Source of the DNA: Trichodelitschia bisporula | Lineage: Eukaryota > Ascomycota > Dothideomycetes > Phaeotrichales > Phaeotrichaceae | NCBI GenBank assembly: GCA_010356995.1 | Contig: ML996689.1 | Coordinates: forward strand, 64,836-128,835 | Direction: 5' to 3' | DNA: 64,000 nucleotides | Part shown: one piece after another, positions 21,666 to 32,914 of the stretch | How positions within the stretch are numbered: the first letter of the stretch is position 1 | Layout: the number at the start of each line of letters is the position of its first letter | The notes under the pieces: model-generated | The model's database searches: none | The model's input: only the letters and a program-made list of their open reading frames with translations | What the model was told of the DNA's origin: nothing | Made by a program: the position numbers and the translations under genes

Positions 21666-23930
21666 ATGCGGATATCTACAGCAATCTGGTTCGCGTCCCT
21701 CGGCCTGGTTTCCTTCCATGGTCCCTTCACACTGGCTGAGGCCGCGCCGGCACCGCAACAGCAACAACGAGATCGCCCGCGGTACTACTTCCCCCGGCAC
21801 GTAAAGCGCCAAATCACGTTCCCCAACACCACCATCCCCTCGGTTGCGCCGGTCGTGGAGCCCGTGCCATCACCCTCGCTGGATCCCTCACCGGTGGCAC
21901 CCGTCGTATTACCGTCAAGTAGCGCCCCAGCGATAGTTCCCAATGTGCTTCCGTCAGGCACACTCGAGTCTATCCAGTCGGTGCTCGGCTTGCCACCTAC
22001 AACACCGTCAGCGGCCCCGTCGGTTGTCGCCCCTGTCAGCAGTTTCGTAGCGTCGAACTCTGTGCCGTCGGGCGTGATTGTCGGCCTCTCAACCATCATC
22101 TCTGGGTCTGGCGCCGGCGCCGGCGTCGGCAGCGGTGAGATCGAGCCCCCGACCAGTGCGCCGGCACCGGTAGCGTCGGCGACAGCAGCTCCGGCCCTGG
22201 GCCTGTCCTCGGTATTAAATGGCCTGGTAGGGACTGCTCCGGCCGCCCTACCCTCCGTCGACCCGCTTGCGCTGCTGCCCAGCGCGTCGCCGCTGCCGAG
22301 CATTTCGCCGCTTATCGGGACAGCGCCGCCCTCTGTGGTTCTGCCCTCTGCTAGTCTGCCGGCTGCTGCTCTGCCATCGGACGGTATTCTTCCCAGCGTG
22401 CTCCCTTCTGTGAGCGCGCTTCCCAGCGTGGTGGTTCCGAACGTCTTGCCCAGCGGCAGTGACGTACCCGCAGTCCTACCGAGCGGCAGCGATCTGCCCA
22501 GTGTCTCTCTGCCAGGTGCTTCTCTGCCAGTCAGTGCTGGGCCCACCGGCAGCGACCTTCTCGGCGTGCTGCCGTCTGGTACCGGCATTCTCGGCACTGG
22601 CACAGCGCCCACGCTCCTTCCCACGGCTGCTCCCTCTGGCAGCGACGTTCTCGGCCTACTGCCGCCCGTCTCTACCAGTGGCTCGACTACCGCTTCCGAT
22701 GCTGTTGCCGGCGCATCCGACACTAGCACCGCCTCGGTACCGGTTGGCACGGGCACCACGGCGTCCACGACTGACAGTGGAAGCACCACGCCTACCGGCA
22801 CGGCCTCCGACGTTCAGGGCGTTCTTAATGCTTCGGGTACGGGCACCACCACGGCTTCGGATGCGTCCGCCACTGTCTCCGGCATTACACCGCCCAGCGG
22901 TTCCGCAGGCCTCACGGGTGCCCTTGCCAGTGAAACCAGCGTGAGCCCAACTTCCGTCACGGCCACCGCCACGGCGACTGCGTCGGACACCACCGATGCG
23001 GCAGACCTCCGCCAGGGCCAGTCGACCACCGGCTTCACCATCATCCCCACCGGCACCGACTCCAACACCGTCCTCCTAGCACCCACCTCCCTCCTCGTCC
23101 AGCCGTCGCAAACCGGCAAAACAACCTCCAGCGCGCCCTCGGGCATCCCATCCAGCATGCCAAAGGTCATCGCACCCCCCGGCGGGCCCCAGCAAAAGCC
23201 CGCAAACACGACCCTCGTGCAAATCGGCTTCACGCACGAACTCAACTACGGCTTCGTCGCCAGCAACCCGACCTCCGCGCGCCAAATCTTCGACTTCCTC
23301 CCCCGTGGCATCTCCGACGGGCTCCTCCTCGCCGGCGACCCCTACACCCAGGCTAAAATGCAGTCCCTCCAGCCGTACGACACGTCCAAGGCTATGGGGT
23401 ACATCACCACGCTTGCGCTCCTCTACGTCCCCTCGGATATGGTCTCGCAGCTCGCGGTCGACCTGCACACGCCCAATTCGCCGCTGTATAACAACCCCGA
23501 TGCGACGGTCGCGACGCTCATGTCTTTCGTCAACCCCGCCCTGCCCCTCCTCGCCGGCCAGCCCCTCGATGGCTCAACGCCCACCACGGACAAAGGCGCC
23601 GCAGCATCGCAATCCGCTGCTGCGAACGGCGGCGCCGCACCCTTCGGCGGCGACGCCGGAAACAGCGAGACGGTGCGCAGCTCTGCGGCTGCGATCTCGG
23701 GCTCCGTGGCTGCGGGCGTTATGCTCTATGGCGCGGCGATGGCATATGTGGCCCGTCGGTATAGGAAAAAGAAGCAGGGGCATCAGCGCGCGAGTAGCAT
23801 TGGGGGGAGTGGGGATTGGGCGGGGAATCGGGGGAGTCGCGGGAGTGATGGGAGTAGTAATGGGCGCAGTGTGAGGACGGCGGGGATTTCGGCGCCGGTT
23901 ATGGCGGAGAATAGTTTGGGGTGGAATTAG
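21666..23930 (+). CDS. MSB2: Mucin-like signalling sensor Msb2
   Basis: 754 aa, single exon. Msb2 is a single-pass plasma-membrane mucin that senses surface or osmotic cues and signals through Cdc42 to the filamentation/virulence MAP-kinase pathway. Visible parts: a signal peptide (residues ~1-27, ending near AEAAPAP), a ~470-residue Ser/Thr/Pro-rich mucin region with VLPSGS-like repeats, then the conserved extracellular Msb2 domain around residues 515-640 (QIGFTHELNYGFVASNP, LQPYDTSKAMGYITTLALLY, SDMVSQLAVDLHTP), a transmembrane helix near 680-700, RRYRKKK as the cytosolic stop-transfer signal, and a short Gly/Ser-rich tail. The long antisense frame at 21785-22801 is a by-product of the repetitive composition. 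The domain match is to fungal Msb2; Hkr1 is less likely. Confidence 0.88.
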   Translation: MRISTAIWFASLGLVSFHGPFTLAEAAPAPQQQQRDRPRYYFPRHVKRQITFPNTTIPSVAPVVEPVPSPSLDPSPVAPVVLPSSSAPAIVPNVLPSGTLESIQSVLGLPPTTPSAAPSVVAPVSSFVASNSVPSGVIVGLSTIISGSGAGAGVGSGEIEPPTSAPAPVASATAAPALGLSSVLNGLVGTAPAALPSVDPLALLPSASPLPSISPLIGTAPPSVVLPSASLPAAALPSDGILPSVLPSVSALPSVVVPNVLPSGSDVPAVLPSGSDLPSVSLPGASLPVSAGPTGSDLLGVLPSGTGILGTGTAPTLLPTAAPSGSDVLGLLPPVSTSGSTTASDAVAGASDTSTASVPVGTGTTASTTDSGSTTPTGTASDVQGVLNASGTGTTTASDASATVSGITPPSGSAGLTGALASETSVSPTSVTATATATASDTTDAADLRQGQSTTGFTIIPTGTDSNTVLLAPTSLLVQPSQTGKTTSSAPSGIPSSMPKVIAPPGGPQQKPANTTLVQIGFTHELNYGFVASNPTSARQIFDFLPRGISDGLLLAGDPYTQAKMQSLQPYDTSKAMGYITTLALLYVPSDMVSQLAVDLHTPNSPLYNNPDATVATLMSFVNPALPLLAGQPLDGSTPTTDKGAAASQSAAANGGAAPFGGDAGNSETVRSSAAAISGSVAAGVMLYGAAMAYVARRYRKKKQGHQRASSIGGSGDWAGNRGSRGSDGSSNGRSVRTAGISAPVMAENSLGWN

Positions 23931-25005
23931 GCGGCTTGGTAGGTGGGGTGCTCGCGCTCTGATCCTGTCTCGTTGCCTCGTACGCCTTGGTCTGTGGTGA
24001 TCTTGGATAATGTTTGGATATGGCCGGCGGAGGATGCCGGCAAGGGGTTTTGGATGTGATGGAGTTGCAAAACGGGCGGATGCGATATACCCCCTCTTTG
24101 CGCTACTTTTGCACCCGCTTACTACAGTCGAGTCGCACGACTCTTTTTCTTTTTTCTTGTGGTTGGAGAGATGATCTGGAAGAGGATTTTGGGGTTGGAT
24201 TTAGGGGTTTGGTGTGCTTTGTTCTTGGGCGGGACGGATCGTTGAGATATCCCCTTCGTTTTTTTTGAGGTTGGGCACCCTGGTGAAGGCGGGTGTTTGT
24301 ATCGATATTGCGTCGTTGGCGGGGACTGCGAGAGTAGCCTCCCGCCGCGGTAGCTACCAATTCGCATGAACTGCGGAATACTCTTTTCCTTTTTCTTCGT
24401 TTCTAGAGGGGGGGTTTCGGTGCATTGGTTGGTGATGAGGGTTGATGAGGTGAGGGGCGGTGTCTGGGGAGGGTCTAGGGAGGAGCCCGCGGGGGATGGG
24501 AGTGTATATAGTTGATGTTGGGGGGGTGGGGGGGGGGGGGTAGTTAGTAATGGAGTATTTTGCTTCGAGATTTGTCGTGGTGAAGTTGAGGTTCTGCAGG
24601 TGGTTAGCAAGGCTGGTGAGACTTCGCGATGGCTGGCGGGACATCGTGCCTCTATGCCATTTGCCTTGCCCTTAGTTCTAGAATCACACTCGGAAGCTTT
24701 CTATGTTCTGTAGAATTGTCGCTGATTGAAAGCTCTCAGTTTGTTTCTGTTCCTGCTGAAGTCGCTGTGGCAACTCGCACATTCCAGTCTGCGACATTTG
24801 CTCGTGATGAGCATTCTGTGGAAGGAACTCTTCGACGAGACCGTCGAAACACAGGTCATGCACCCATTAATCCAAACATTCAGATAGAGCTTAGAGCTCA
24901 TCCTCATGCATTGTACGGGCATCTACGGAACCCCTCATGCCCAATTCTACCCTCTGAACCCACCTTTCCACTCCCACTTCACACCATTTCACAGTACCTC
25001 ACAGT
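23931..25005. other. Intergenic region 3' of MSB2
   Basis: MSB2 3' flank. Homopolymer-rich (poly-G near 24520). No supported gene; an ORF at 24629-25030 runs into the tRNA-like fragment and has no recognised features. Confidence 0.4.
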
Positions 25006-25036
25006 GACATCGGAATGGCCGAGTGGTTAAGGCGCC
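25006..25036 (+). pseudogene. 5' fragment of a tRNA-Ser/Leu-like gene
   Basis: The sequence has an A-box ATGGCCGAGTGGTTAAGGCG as in type II tRNAs, preceded by a plausible acceptor half. After it, no anticodon stem, variable arm, B-box or matching 3' acceptor can be folded. It looks like a truncated tRNA relic 65 bp before an intact tRNA. Confidence 0.5.
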
Positions 25037-25101
25037 AGGCCCATGGAGCCCTTGAATTTTGCTCTTTATCTTTTAACTGCAGTTCGTGTCTCTTATTACT
25101 T

Positions 25102-25173
25102 GGGCTTGTGGTTTAGTGGTATAATATCCGCTTAGCATGCGGATGGTCCCGGGTTCGATTCCCGGCGAGTCCA
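25102..25173 (+). tRNA. tRNA-Ala (AGC)
   Basis: 72 nt including the discriminator A. The acceptor GGGCTTG pairs with CGAGTCC and contains the G3:U70 wobble pair that specifies alanine. The anticodon stem TCCGC/GCGGA encloses the loop TTAGCAT, so the anticodon is AGC. The T-arm contains GGTTCGATTCC. There is no intron. Confidence 0.93.
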
Positions 25174-26110
25174 TGCTTTCGCTCCAGTGGTCTAAGACTT
25201 TGTCTTAACCTCTGGAGCGGCATCCTTTTTACTCATTTGATGGATGAATTTTTTTTTATGTTGGATTGAGAAGGGGATGGATGGACGGTTGGGTGGGGTC
25301 AGGACTGTGGTTCGTGGTGCAAAGGGCGAAGTCTTTCGTCGTCGCCCTCCCGATAGTCGCTGCTTCTTCCGCAGCGGAAACCAGCACAAGACACTGCAAC
25401 AGCCTTTTTGGAACGCGGCTGCGAACTTTTAGCCCTCCACTAAAAACGGCGTCATAGCAATACTTAGCTAGTATTATATCTCCTCCCACGCAGCCAGAAG
25501 AATGCTCATGCCCAGTAGGGAGGGCGCCACGACTTTTTCGAATAGCACTTGGCGGAGACGGAGACGGAGACGTGGGAGATAGCATTGCTGGCTGAAGGTT
25601 CGACGTAGCAGCCAGGTGGCAGTGTCTGCATGGTTATTGCTGTACAGAAGGTATACTAGGTCGTTGACGCTTTAGATTCTAATCTGTGAGAAGTGAAAGA
25701 GCGTCTAACGCTTCAGACTCCAAATCTAGAGAAACTAGTGGGTGCCAGCCTTTGATGATAGCCTTTCGCCTTCAATTTCTCGCAGCTGCAAAAGCATACT
25801 TGGACAAAGTCTCCCTCACTCCTCCGTCGTTCTTCGGCTCGCTCAAAACTCAGCCTTCCCACTCCCAAACTCCACCGTCGTTCTTGAGCTCGCCCCAACC
25901 TCGAGTCTTCCCCTCGCCCAAAACCTCTCTCCCAGTAAAACGAATGCACCCCCAACCTCAGTTCCTCACAAGCGCATCCACAGCGGGAACGTTTTAACCG
26001 GCCGCCCTCTCGGTCCTATTAGCCTCACCATCGAACCGGTCTTTGTGGCTCCAGGGCTCGGCACCCCGAGTAGCAAAAAGAAGCGCCATCGCTGGTTTCG
26101 CTGGTTTCGC
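25174..26110. other. Spacer between tRNA-Ala copies
   Basis: No gene supported. The stretch 25520-25551 (AGGGCGCCACGACTTTTTC and onward) matches one arm of the inverted repeat near RRP8 and may be a remnant of the same element. Confidence 0.45.
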
Positions 26111-26191
26111 TGGACTCGCCGGGAATCGAACCCGGGACCATCCGCATGCTAGATATGCTAAGCGGATATTATACCACTAAACCACAAGCCC
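26111..26191 (-). tRNA. tRNA-Ala (AGC) with a 9-nt insertion at the intron position
   Basis: 81 nt. Identical to the copy at 25102 except for nine extra nucleotides (TATCTAGCA) after position 37, one base 3' of the anticodon, which is where nuclear tRNA introns sit. It may be a very short tRNA intron or a duplication of AGCAT. The acceptor stem, G3:U70 pair and T-arm are intact. Confidence 0.85.
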
Positions 26192-26525
26192 GTTGCTGTA
26201 CCGGTGGGGTACGGGGAAAGGCTGAACGACGGCTGAAGGGGGTTGTGTGCTGAGACTCGGGCCGGGGGGTTGGTGGGTCCCGGGCCGATGGAAGTTCGCG
26301 AGAAGTTCGTCTGTTGGGATGTTGCTTGCCAGAAGACAGCTGGAAGGAAGACTAAGACGCTGATTCGGTGAATACACGAACTTGATGAACAAAAATGCAA
26401 CGGAATGGGTATACGGATCGTTCAAACCCGGATATCAACCCGCCCATCCTCTCCGCCTTCCCGCAGTTTATACACTCTCGCCTCAGCGTCCAAAACAGCA
26501 AAAAGAGCAGCCGAAGCCGACATCA

Positions 26526-26597
26526 TGGACTCGCCGGGAATCGAACCCGGGACCATCCGCATGCTAAGCGGATATTATACCCCTAAACCACAAGCCC
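26526..26597 (-). tRNA. tRNA-Ala (AGC), third copy
   Basis: 72 nt, intronless. One base differs from the 25102 copy, in the D-arm (TTTAGGGGTATAA instead of TTTAGTGGTATAA). Anticodon AGC and G3:U70 are retained. Confidence 0.93.
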
Positions 26598-26685
26598 TAT
26601 TGCTGATATCTAGCCTCGTGGCTAACGTTGATGTGTGCCCTCTCCTGCCACCTCTCCTCCCCCTCTCGCCTTCATCGCTGTTGGA

Positions 26686-27408
26686 TCAAAACCCCAATTC
26701 CGCCCTCATAGCCTCCCTCACAACCCCCCCACACAAGCGGGCATGCGGATTCGCCACAACCGCCATTCCCCTCCCCACTTCTCCCCCATACACACCCGCC
26801 ATGAAGAAACACCGACTACCCTCCTCCTCCAGCGCCACCTTATCCCCTTCCAACCCCAACTCCTCCCCATCCCCATCCCCTCCCCGCTTCGCAGCTTCCC
26901 ACACCACAGCCCCGCGCTGCGTCCACGCCACCGCCAGCACGCGGGCTTGAGCCGGGCTCACGGCTCCACCTGGCGGAGGTGTGGCGAGGCTGATCGCGGT
27001 GTCGCAATCCGCGAGCGCGGCGCGCATCGCCGTGCTACGCTCTGGGCACGCTGGGTGCCCTGCCCATTGCCAGCGGCGCACTTGCGCGCGGTTGTTCCAC
27101 GCGCTCGCATAAGCAGGCTCATCCGCCACGAGCTTGTCGAGGAGTTTGAGCGCGGCAGATGCCGTGGCCACGCGGTCGGGGGGGCTAGGCCTGGACTGGC
27201 TGGCCTCGCGGTGCTTGGCCTCGTACGCCTCGACCAAGCTGATAGCCTCGCGCTCGCGCTTGCGCAGAGACAGGAGCCTGGAAGCGGGGACGTGTGGATC
27301 GGGCGGGAGGGAGGGGGTTATTGTTGGACCTGGGGTGGGGGCTGCGGAGGGGTCGAAGAGGGTTGTTAGGATGTGGGTGTCGTGCGGCGAGAGTGCTGCC
27401 GATGCCAT
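26686..27408 (-). CDS. TTC36-like tetratricopeptide-repeat protein
   Basis: 240 aa from the ATG at 27408; the frame is open to ATGs at 27429 and 27564. The N-terminus LSPHDTHILTTLFDPSA matches the 'nDqAVLqAIFNPd' start of TTC36. The first TPR is around LLDKLVADEPAYASAWNNRAQVRRW, where human TTC36 has ERASAYNNRAQARRL. The C-terminus VANPHARLCGGVVREAM corresponds to LLNPYAALCNRML in the human protein. TTC36 proteins are small TPR adaptors without enzymatic motifs, expected in the cytosol. Two low-complexity insertions (PPGGAVSPAQ and GGDGDGEEL) lie between repeats. It is divergently placed against the HPPD gene, 645 bp away, which is notable because mammalian TTC36 is reported to act on HPD. 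Confidence 0.85.
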   Translation of the reverse strand: MASAALSPHDTHILTTLFDPSAAPTPGPTITPSLPPDPHVPASRLLSLRKREREAISLVEAYEAKHREASQSRPSPPDRVATASAALKLLDKLVADEPAYASAWNNRAQVRRWQWAGHPACPERSTAMRAALADCDTAISLATPPPGGAVSPAQARVLAVAWTQRGAVVWEAAKRGGDGDGEELGLEGDKVALEEEGSRCFFMAGVYGGEVGRGMAVVANPHARLCGGVVREAMRAELGF

Positions 27409-28053
27409 TGTTATTGCCGAAGCCATCATCTGTGGAGAGGGGAAGGCCGATGTGGTCCCGCGGGAGGAGGCGCCGATAGGCGTATATGTACGTCCGCCCC
27501 ACGCAAACCGCGACGTCACGCAGCCTTGCGCGCGCAGGACCGCCGCACCAACATTCCACAACACTTACCCCGCCCCTGCAAACATCTTCATGGCCAGTAA
27601 CACTCCTCTCCCACTATCTTAAAGCACAGTAAGCCCATTGAATGCACGCGCGGCTGCCGATCCCTACCACAGTACACTCCAAATCCGTTGATATCCGCAC
27701 TTAGCCGCGCCCGCCCAAAAGCAGATCACGAACCCCTCCCCCCCATGCCGCGCGCAGCGCAGTCGCACGAATAAGCTTGCAGCCTCAGCGGCCGGCGCAA
27801 AGCGCAAGAAGTAAGACGCTGCTGCGTTGACGTGGTGGATGCGTGAAATCAAGGATGGGTGGATAATGGATGGAGGCGCGGCGATGTCACGCGATAAGGA
27901 GTGCGAGGACGGGAGGGGAGTGGTATATCAAGCTGTTTCCGGCGCTGTGTGAGGCTGATATCGAACTCAAGATTGTTCTGCCAGTGCAACCGCAACTTAG
28001 ACCTCACTCTTTACCTCAAATCACACCCTCCATATCGACCAATCCACCCCAAA
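27409..28053. promoter_or_regulatory. Shared divergent upstream region of TTC36-like gene and HPPD
   Basis: 645 bp between the two start codons. It contains both promoters; I cannot identify specific operators by eye. The stretch just before the HPPD ATG (27960-28053) is pyrimidine- and A-rich, as is common for fungal leaders. Confidence 0.6.
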
Positions 28054-29399
<1,346 letters not shown>

Positions 29400-29406
29400 G
29401 AGTAAT

Positions 29407-30267
29407 TCATGGCAGTGTAAGACTCTCCAGACTCCGGTCTACGACGGGCATGTGCGGCACCAACTGGTTCGGGTCGCGCATGACGGCGGGCACGTCGGCA
29501 CGCCCGACGGCAAGCTTGCTTTTGACTTTGTCATACGTATCCTCGCGCGCCACGTACTCGCGGATGACCTGACGCGTGGCGAACTCGACGAAGACGCGCG
29601 TGTCGCGGATGCGGAAGAGTACACCGTCGAGGCGCAGGAAGAAGCGCGACAATAGCAGTAACCGCGCAGGCATGACGCGGATCTTGCACGAAAGCATCGC
29701 AATGCCGTTGTCTGCAAGCTCGTCTTCGTAGAGCACGACCTCGTCGAAGAAGATTATGGGATCGGGCCGAGTAAGCAGATGCAGTGGGATCTCGGCATCC
29801 GATGGTGACAACGGCGGTCCGGTGGTTGTGCCTTTGAAGTCGGTGCTGTACGACCAGTCGAAGGGCTTGACAACCTCCTTGATGTCCTCATGCACGTGTT
29901 GCCTGACAGTTAGCATGATAGGCGGAGGAAAACACGAACAATACCTGTTCTTCTGCCACTCCGATGAGTACGCGACTTTGAGCATAGAGCCGCCGGTCTT
30001 GTCGACGCGGTCTAGGGCGTCAAATGCCGAAAATCCAATCGACCAGCCGCTCTGTTTATGCTCGATGGTCACGCCGTTGTCTCCAAAGATCATCTCCGGC
30101 GGCGTGATGCCGAGCTGGGCCGTCATTTGTTCGATGGGGCCGGCCTTGAGGATGGGCAGCTTGTGCGTCGTAATGGTGAAGCCAGACTGTGTGACCGACT
30201 GACCGGCATCAGCTTGCAAAGGAAAATGAGCGGTGATGTCCATCTTGGACGCAGTGGGGTGGTTCAT
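29407..30267 (-). CDS. TIP41: TIP41-family regulator of PP2A/TOR signalling
   Basis: Model: complement(join(29407..29902, 29945..30267)), 272 aa. The 42-bp intron joins SSEWQKNR to [16 protein letters not shown]. Tip41 binds type-2A-like phosphatase subunits (and Tap42 in yeast) and modulates TOR-dependent phosphatase activity in the cytosol. Family features: [31 protein letters not shown], the block [12 protein letters not shown], and [20 protein letters not shown] near the C-terminus. The second Met (codon 9) is an alternative start. It is divergent from the Aurora kinase, with 194 bp between ATGs. Confidence 0.93.
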   Translation of the reverse strand: MNHPTASKMDITAHFPLQADAGQSVTQSGFTITTHKLPILKAGPIEQMTAQLGITPPEMIFGDNGVTIEHKQSGWSIGFSAFDALDRVDKTGGSMLKVAYSSEWQKNRYCSCFPPPIMLTVRQHVHEDIKEVVKPFDWSYSTDFKGTTTGPPLSPSDAEIPLHLLTRPDPIIFFDEVVLYEDELADNGIAMLSCKIRVMPARLLLLSRFFLRLDGVLFRIRDTRVFVEFATRQVIREYVAREDTYDKVKSKLAVGRADVPAVMRDPNQLVPHMPVVDRSLESLTLP

Positions 30268-30461
30268 CGTGGGCTGGTGGGTTGGTGGGGTTGTGGTGGT
30301 TCAACTGCGATCCGAAGTTGTGGTGGCTTGACTCGCAACCCGGCGTCGTGGCGCATCACGTGCTCAGTTGCCCCGCAACCAGTGTTTCATGGCATCCGAA
30401 CCCTATCTCGAGCATCGCCATCACAACATCGCAACATCACCTACCAAACACTCTCTACACC

Positions 30462-31734
30462 ATGGCCTCCGATCTTGAATCACGCTTCGAGGCGATTAGC
30501 ATCAGCGACGAGAATGAGACCAGCGTACCGACGTACAGCAAGTCCAAGGTTCGTCGTCTGCAATTATTCACGTTTTATCTAACCTTCCAGGGCTCGCTGT
30601 CCACGGCCATCACCATCACAGGTCTGGGTACCACGGCAAACCAGGCTCGCATGAAGCTCCCGCTTCAAAAACTGCAAGCACCGAATGCCAAACCAACGGC
30701 TACCATCACAAAGGTCACCCTGCCCTCGCAAGCGGCTCAGCAATTCCCAAAAGACGGCTACAGCGCCCGCACTCCACCCTTAGAGTCCGCCCTCCGCGGC
30801 TCCGAGCCGCAGCTCCTCGCTCAACCGCGCCAATTCCACCTCGGCATGTTTGAGATCGGAAAGCCGCTGGGCAAGGGCAAGTTCGGGCGTGTGTACCTGG
30901 CCAAAGAGCGGTCATCGGGCTTCGTGTGCGCGCTCAAGGTACTACACAAGTCGGAGCTGCAGCACGGCGGCGTGGAGAAGCAGGTACGCCGCGAGATTGA
31001 GATCCAGTCCAATCTTGCGCACACCAATATCCTGCGTCTTTTTGGTCACTTCCACGACAGCAAGCGAATCTTTTTGATTCTTGAGTTTGCGGCGAAGGGC
31101 GAGTTGTACAAGCATCTGCGCAAGGAGACGCGCTTCCCTGAGTGGAAGGCTGCGCAGTACATTGCGCAGATGGCGTCGGCGCTCAAGTATCTCCATCGCA
31201 AGCACGTCATCCATCGCGACATCAAGCCGGAGAATATCCTCGTCGGGATTCACGGCGAGATTAAGATCTCCGATTTTGGCTGGAGTGTGCACGCGCCGAC
31301 GAACCGCCGCAAGACCATGTGCGGAACTCTCGACTACCTGCCCCCAGAGATGCTCAAGCCGGGGAACAGCGATGGGTACTACAGCGAAAAGGTTGACCTG
31401 TGGAGTTTGGGTGTGTTGACGTACGAGTTTCTCGTCGGCGAGGCGCCGTTCGAAGACACGCCCATCATGACCCAGCGGAGGATTGCACGATGTGACATGC
31501 AGGTGCCGGCTTTCATTAGCCCGGAGGCGAAAGACCTGATCAAGCGGGTATGTCTTGCCGTGTCCCTTTGTCTGGCATTAGCTGACCCAGTAGTTACTCG
31601 TTCTCGATCCTGAGAAGCGTATCCCTCTCGAGGACATCGAGCAGCACCCGTGGATCATCAAGCATTGCGTCAAGGGCGAGCGGGCATACAACCGGGCCTC
31701 GGCGTCAAGCAAGTCGCGCAGCAGCGCCGAATGA
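30462..31734 (+). CDS. IPL1: Aurora-family serine/threonine kinase (Ipl1/Ark1)
   Basis: Model: join(30462..30548, 30591..31547, 31594..31734), 394 aa. This is the catalytic subunit of the chromosomal passenger complex, correcting kinetochore-microtubule attachments and driving cytokinesis. The ~125-residue N-terminus is disordered. Kinase motifs in order: [13 protein letters not shown] (Gly loop), [12 protein letters not shown] (catalytic Lys), [32 protein letters not shown] (DFG and Aurora-type activation loop) and YLPPEM. The 46-bp last intron joins DLIKR to [20 protein letters not shown]. The first intron is 42 bp without a stop, so a naive frame reads through it; its CTAAC branch site and AAG|gttcgt donor support splicing. 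Pezizomycotina usually have a single Aurora gene. Confidence 0.94.
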
Positions 31735-31885
31735 TTATGAGCACGGCGCAAGGTCATGGGCATGGGATTCGGGCGTTCAGCGTGATTTGTTTGGCGGTAA
31801 CAACGGTGTTGGGGCATGAGGCGTGAGGTGTATTGGGTCGTGATATTAGTTACAAGTTCAGTTAGCAGCCAGAGCGGCCGGCTAC

Positions 31886-32659
31886 CTATCTATAAATCTC
31901 ATCAAACGGCCGGGTATCTGTAAAGCAGCTGTCCCACACCTCGTTAATGATGCGTGCGGCTTGTACGTCATCTTTGATCTGAGGTCGGGCTGCGAGCGAT
32001 AGCGTTGCCCGTCGCCGCACGCACTCTTGTAGTTGCTGTGTGATCTTCCATTGTCCGCGCTTGAAGAACTCGCGTGTGAAGCGGCACTCGCCACTCAGCA
32101 TCGAGGCCCGAATCTCAGTGCATGCCTGGTGGCGCATGTTGTCCGGGTCGACCTTGAAGCGGACGTGGTCGTAGGCATGTACCATCTCGTGTGCCAGTGT
32201 GTCCTCGACCTGCTTGCGGTTGCGCATCTCGTTTGCGCATAGCAGGATGCCGTAGTTTGAGTCAAAGCCGCCGCTTTGGCTGGTCGTGCAGCGGCGACAT
32301 CGCACGTTGTCGGAGTTGATCTCCGGGCCGATGTCTGCAATCTCCCGCTGCAGGAAGCTGACGATGGGGCCTGGGGGCATTAGCTATGGATGTACTTTAG
32401 AACTAGAGTCGAGATGCGGCGACGCACTGTACTTGAACAACCAGTCTCTGCTCTCCTCACACCTCTTGCAGTCCGACTCCTCCTTGATCACATCCCGCGC
32501 CAACAGATACCCGCGCTTCTCCTCATCGGTGATCTCGCCCGTCAGCGCGCGAAACCACGTCTGCCATGAATAGAAGCTGGTATCGACGTTTGCGGCCGAG
32601 TTGACCGGGACGGGGGGTGAGGCGGACGAAATATGGGCATCGGGTGAGGGGTTGGACAT
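31886..32659 (-). CDS. ATP23: Mitochondrial inner-membrane metalloprotease Atp23
   Basis: Model: complement(join(31886..32370, 32428..32659)), 238 aa. Atp23 acts in the intermembrane space: it matures the Atp6 precursor and assists F0 assembly of ATP synthase. A 57-bp intron (32371-32427) with GCTAATG before its acceptor joins RDWLFKYS to [14 protein letters not shown] exactly as in the family. The zinc-protease motif HEMVHAYD (HEXXH) is present in [19 protein letters not shown]. Cys-rich segments [11 protein letters not shown] and [15 protein letters not shown] are also typical. The apparent ATG at 32380 is inside the intron and is not the start. It is divergent from PRO1 with 255 bp between ATGs. 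Confidence 0.95.
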
Positions 32660-32852
32660 GCTGCTCGTGGCCTCCGAGGCGCTCCGTGTATTCAGTGAGG
32701 AAGGCGGTGCTAAGGCGTGGGAATGCGGAGGTGGAGGCCGTGAAATCCCGCGGGCATAGTTTCTGCAATTTCTTGCGGAGGTGATGCCGGAGGATCGCCG
32801 CGCACCGCGATGGATGCACCACCGCCGACTTCGGTCCCATGAATTTTAAAAA

Positions 32853-32868
32853 TGACTCCGTCTATAAA
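32853..32868 (+). promoter_or_regulatory. TGACTC box followed by TATAAA upstream of PRO1
   Basis: TGACTC at 32853-32858 is followed by TATAAA at 32863-32868, about 50 bp before the PRO1 ATG. The first is a one-base-short CPC1/Gcn4 site and the second a good TATA box. The function is inferred from position. Confidence 0.45.
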
Positions 32869-32914
32869 CGTCCCACTTCTCCCCGCTGCAATTGGGGAGC
32901 ACAACCCTGGCACG

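Noticed and set aside
21785-22801. 338-aa frame antisense to MSB2
   Set aside because: It mirrors the repetitive mucin region and has no independent motif.
24629-25030. 133-aa plus-strand ORF
   Set aside because: No motif, weak codon character, and it ends inside the tRNA-like fragment.
32286-32380. ATG at 32380 as the ATP23 start
   Set aside because: It lies within the intron; using it would drop the conserved [11 protein letters not shown] exon.
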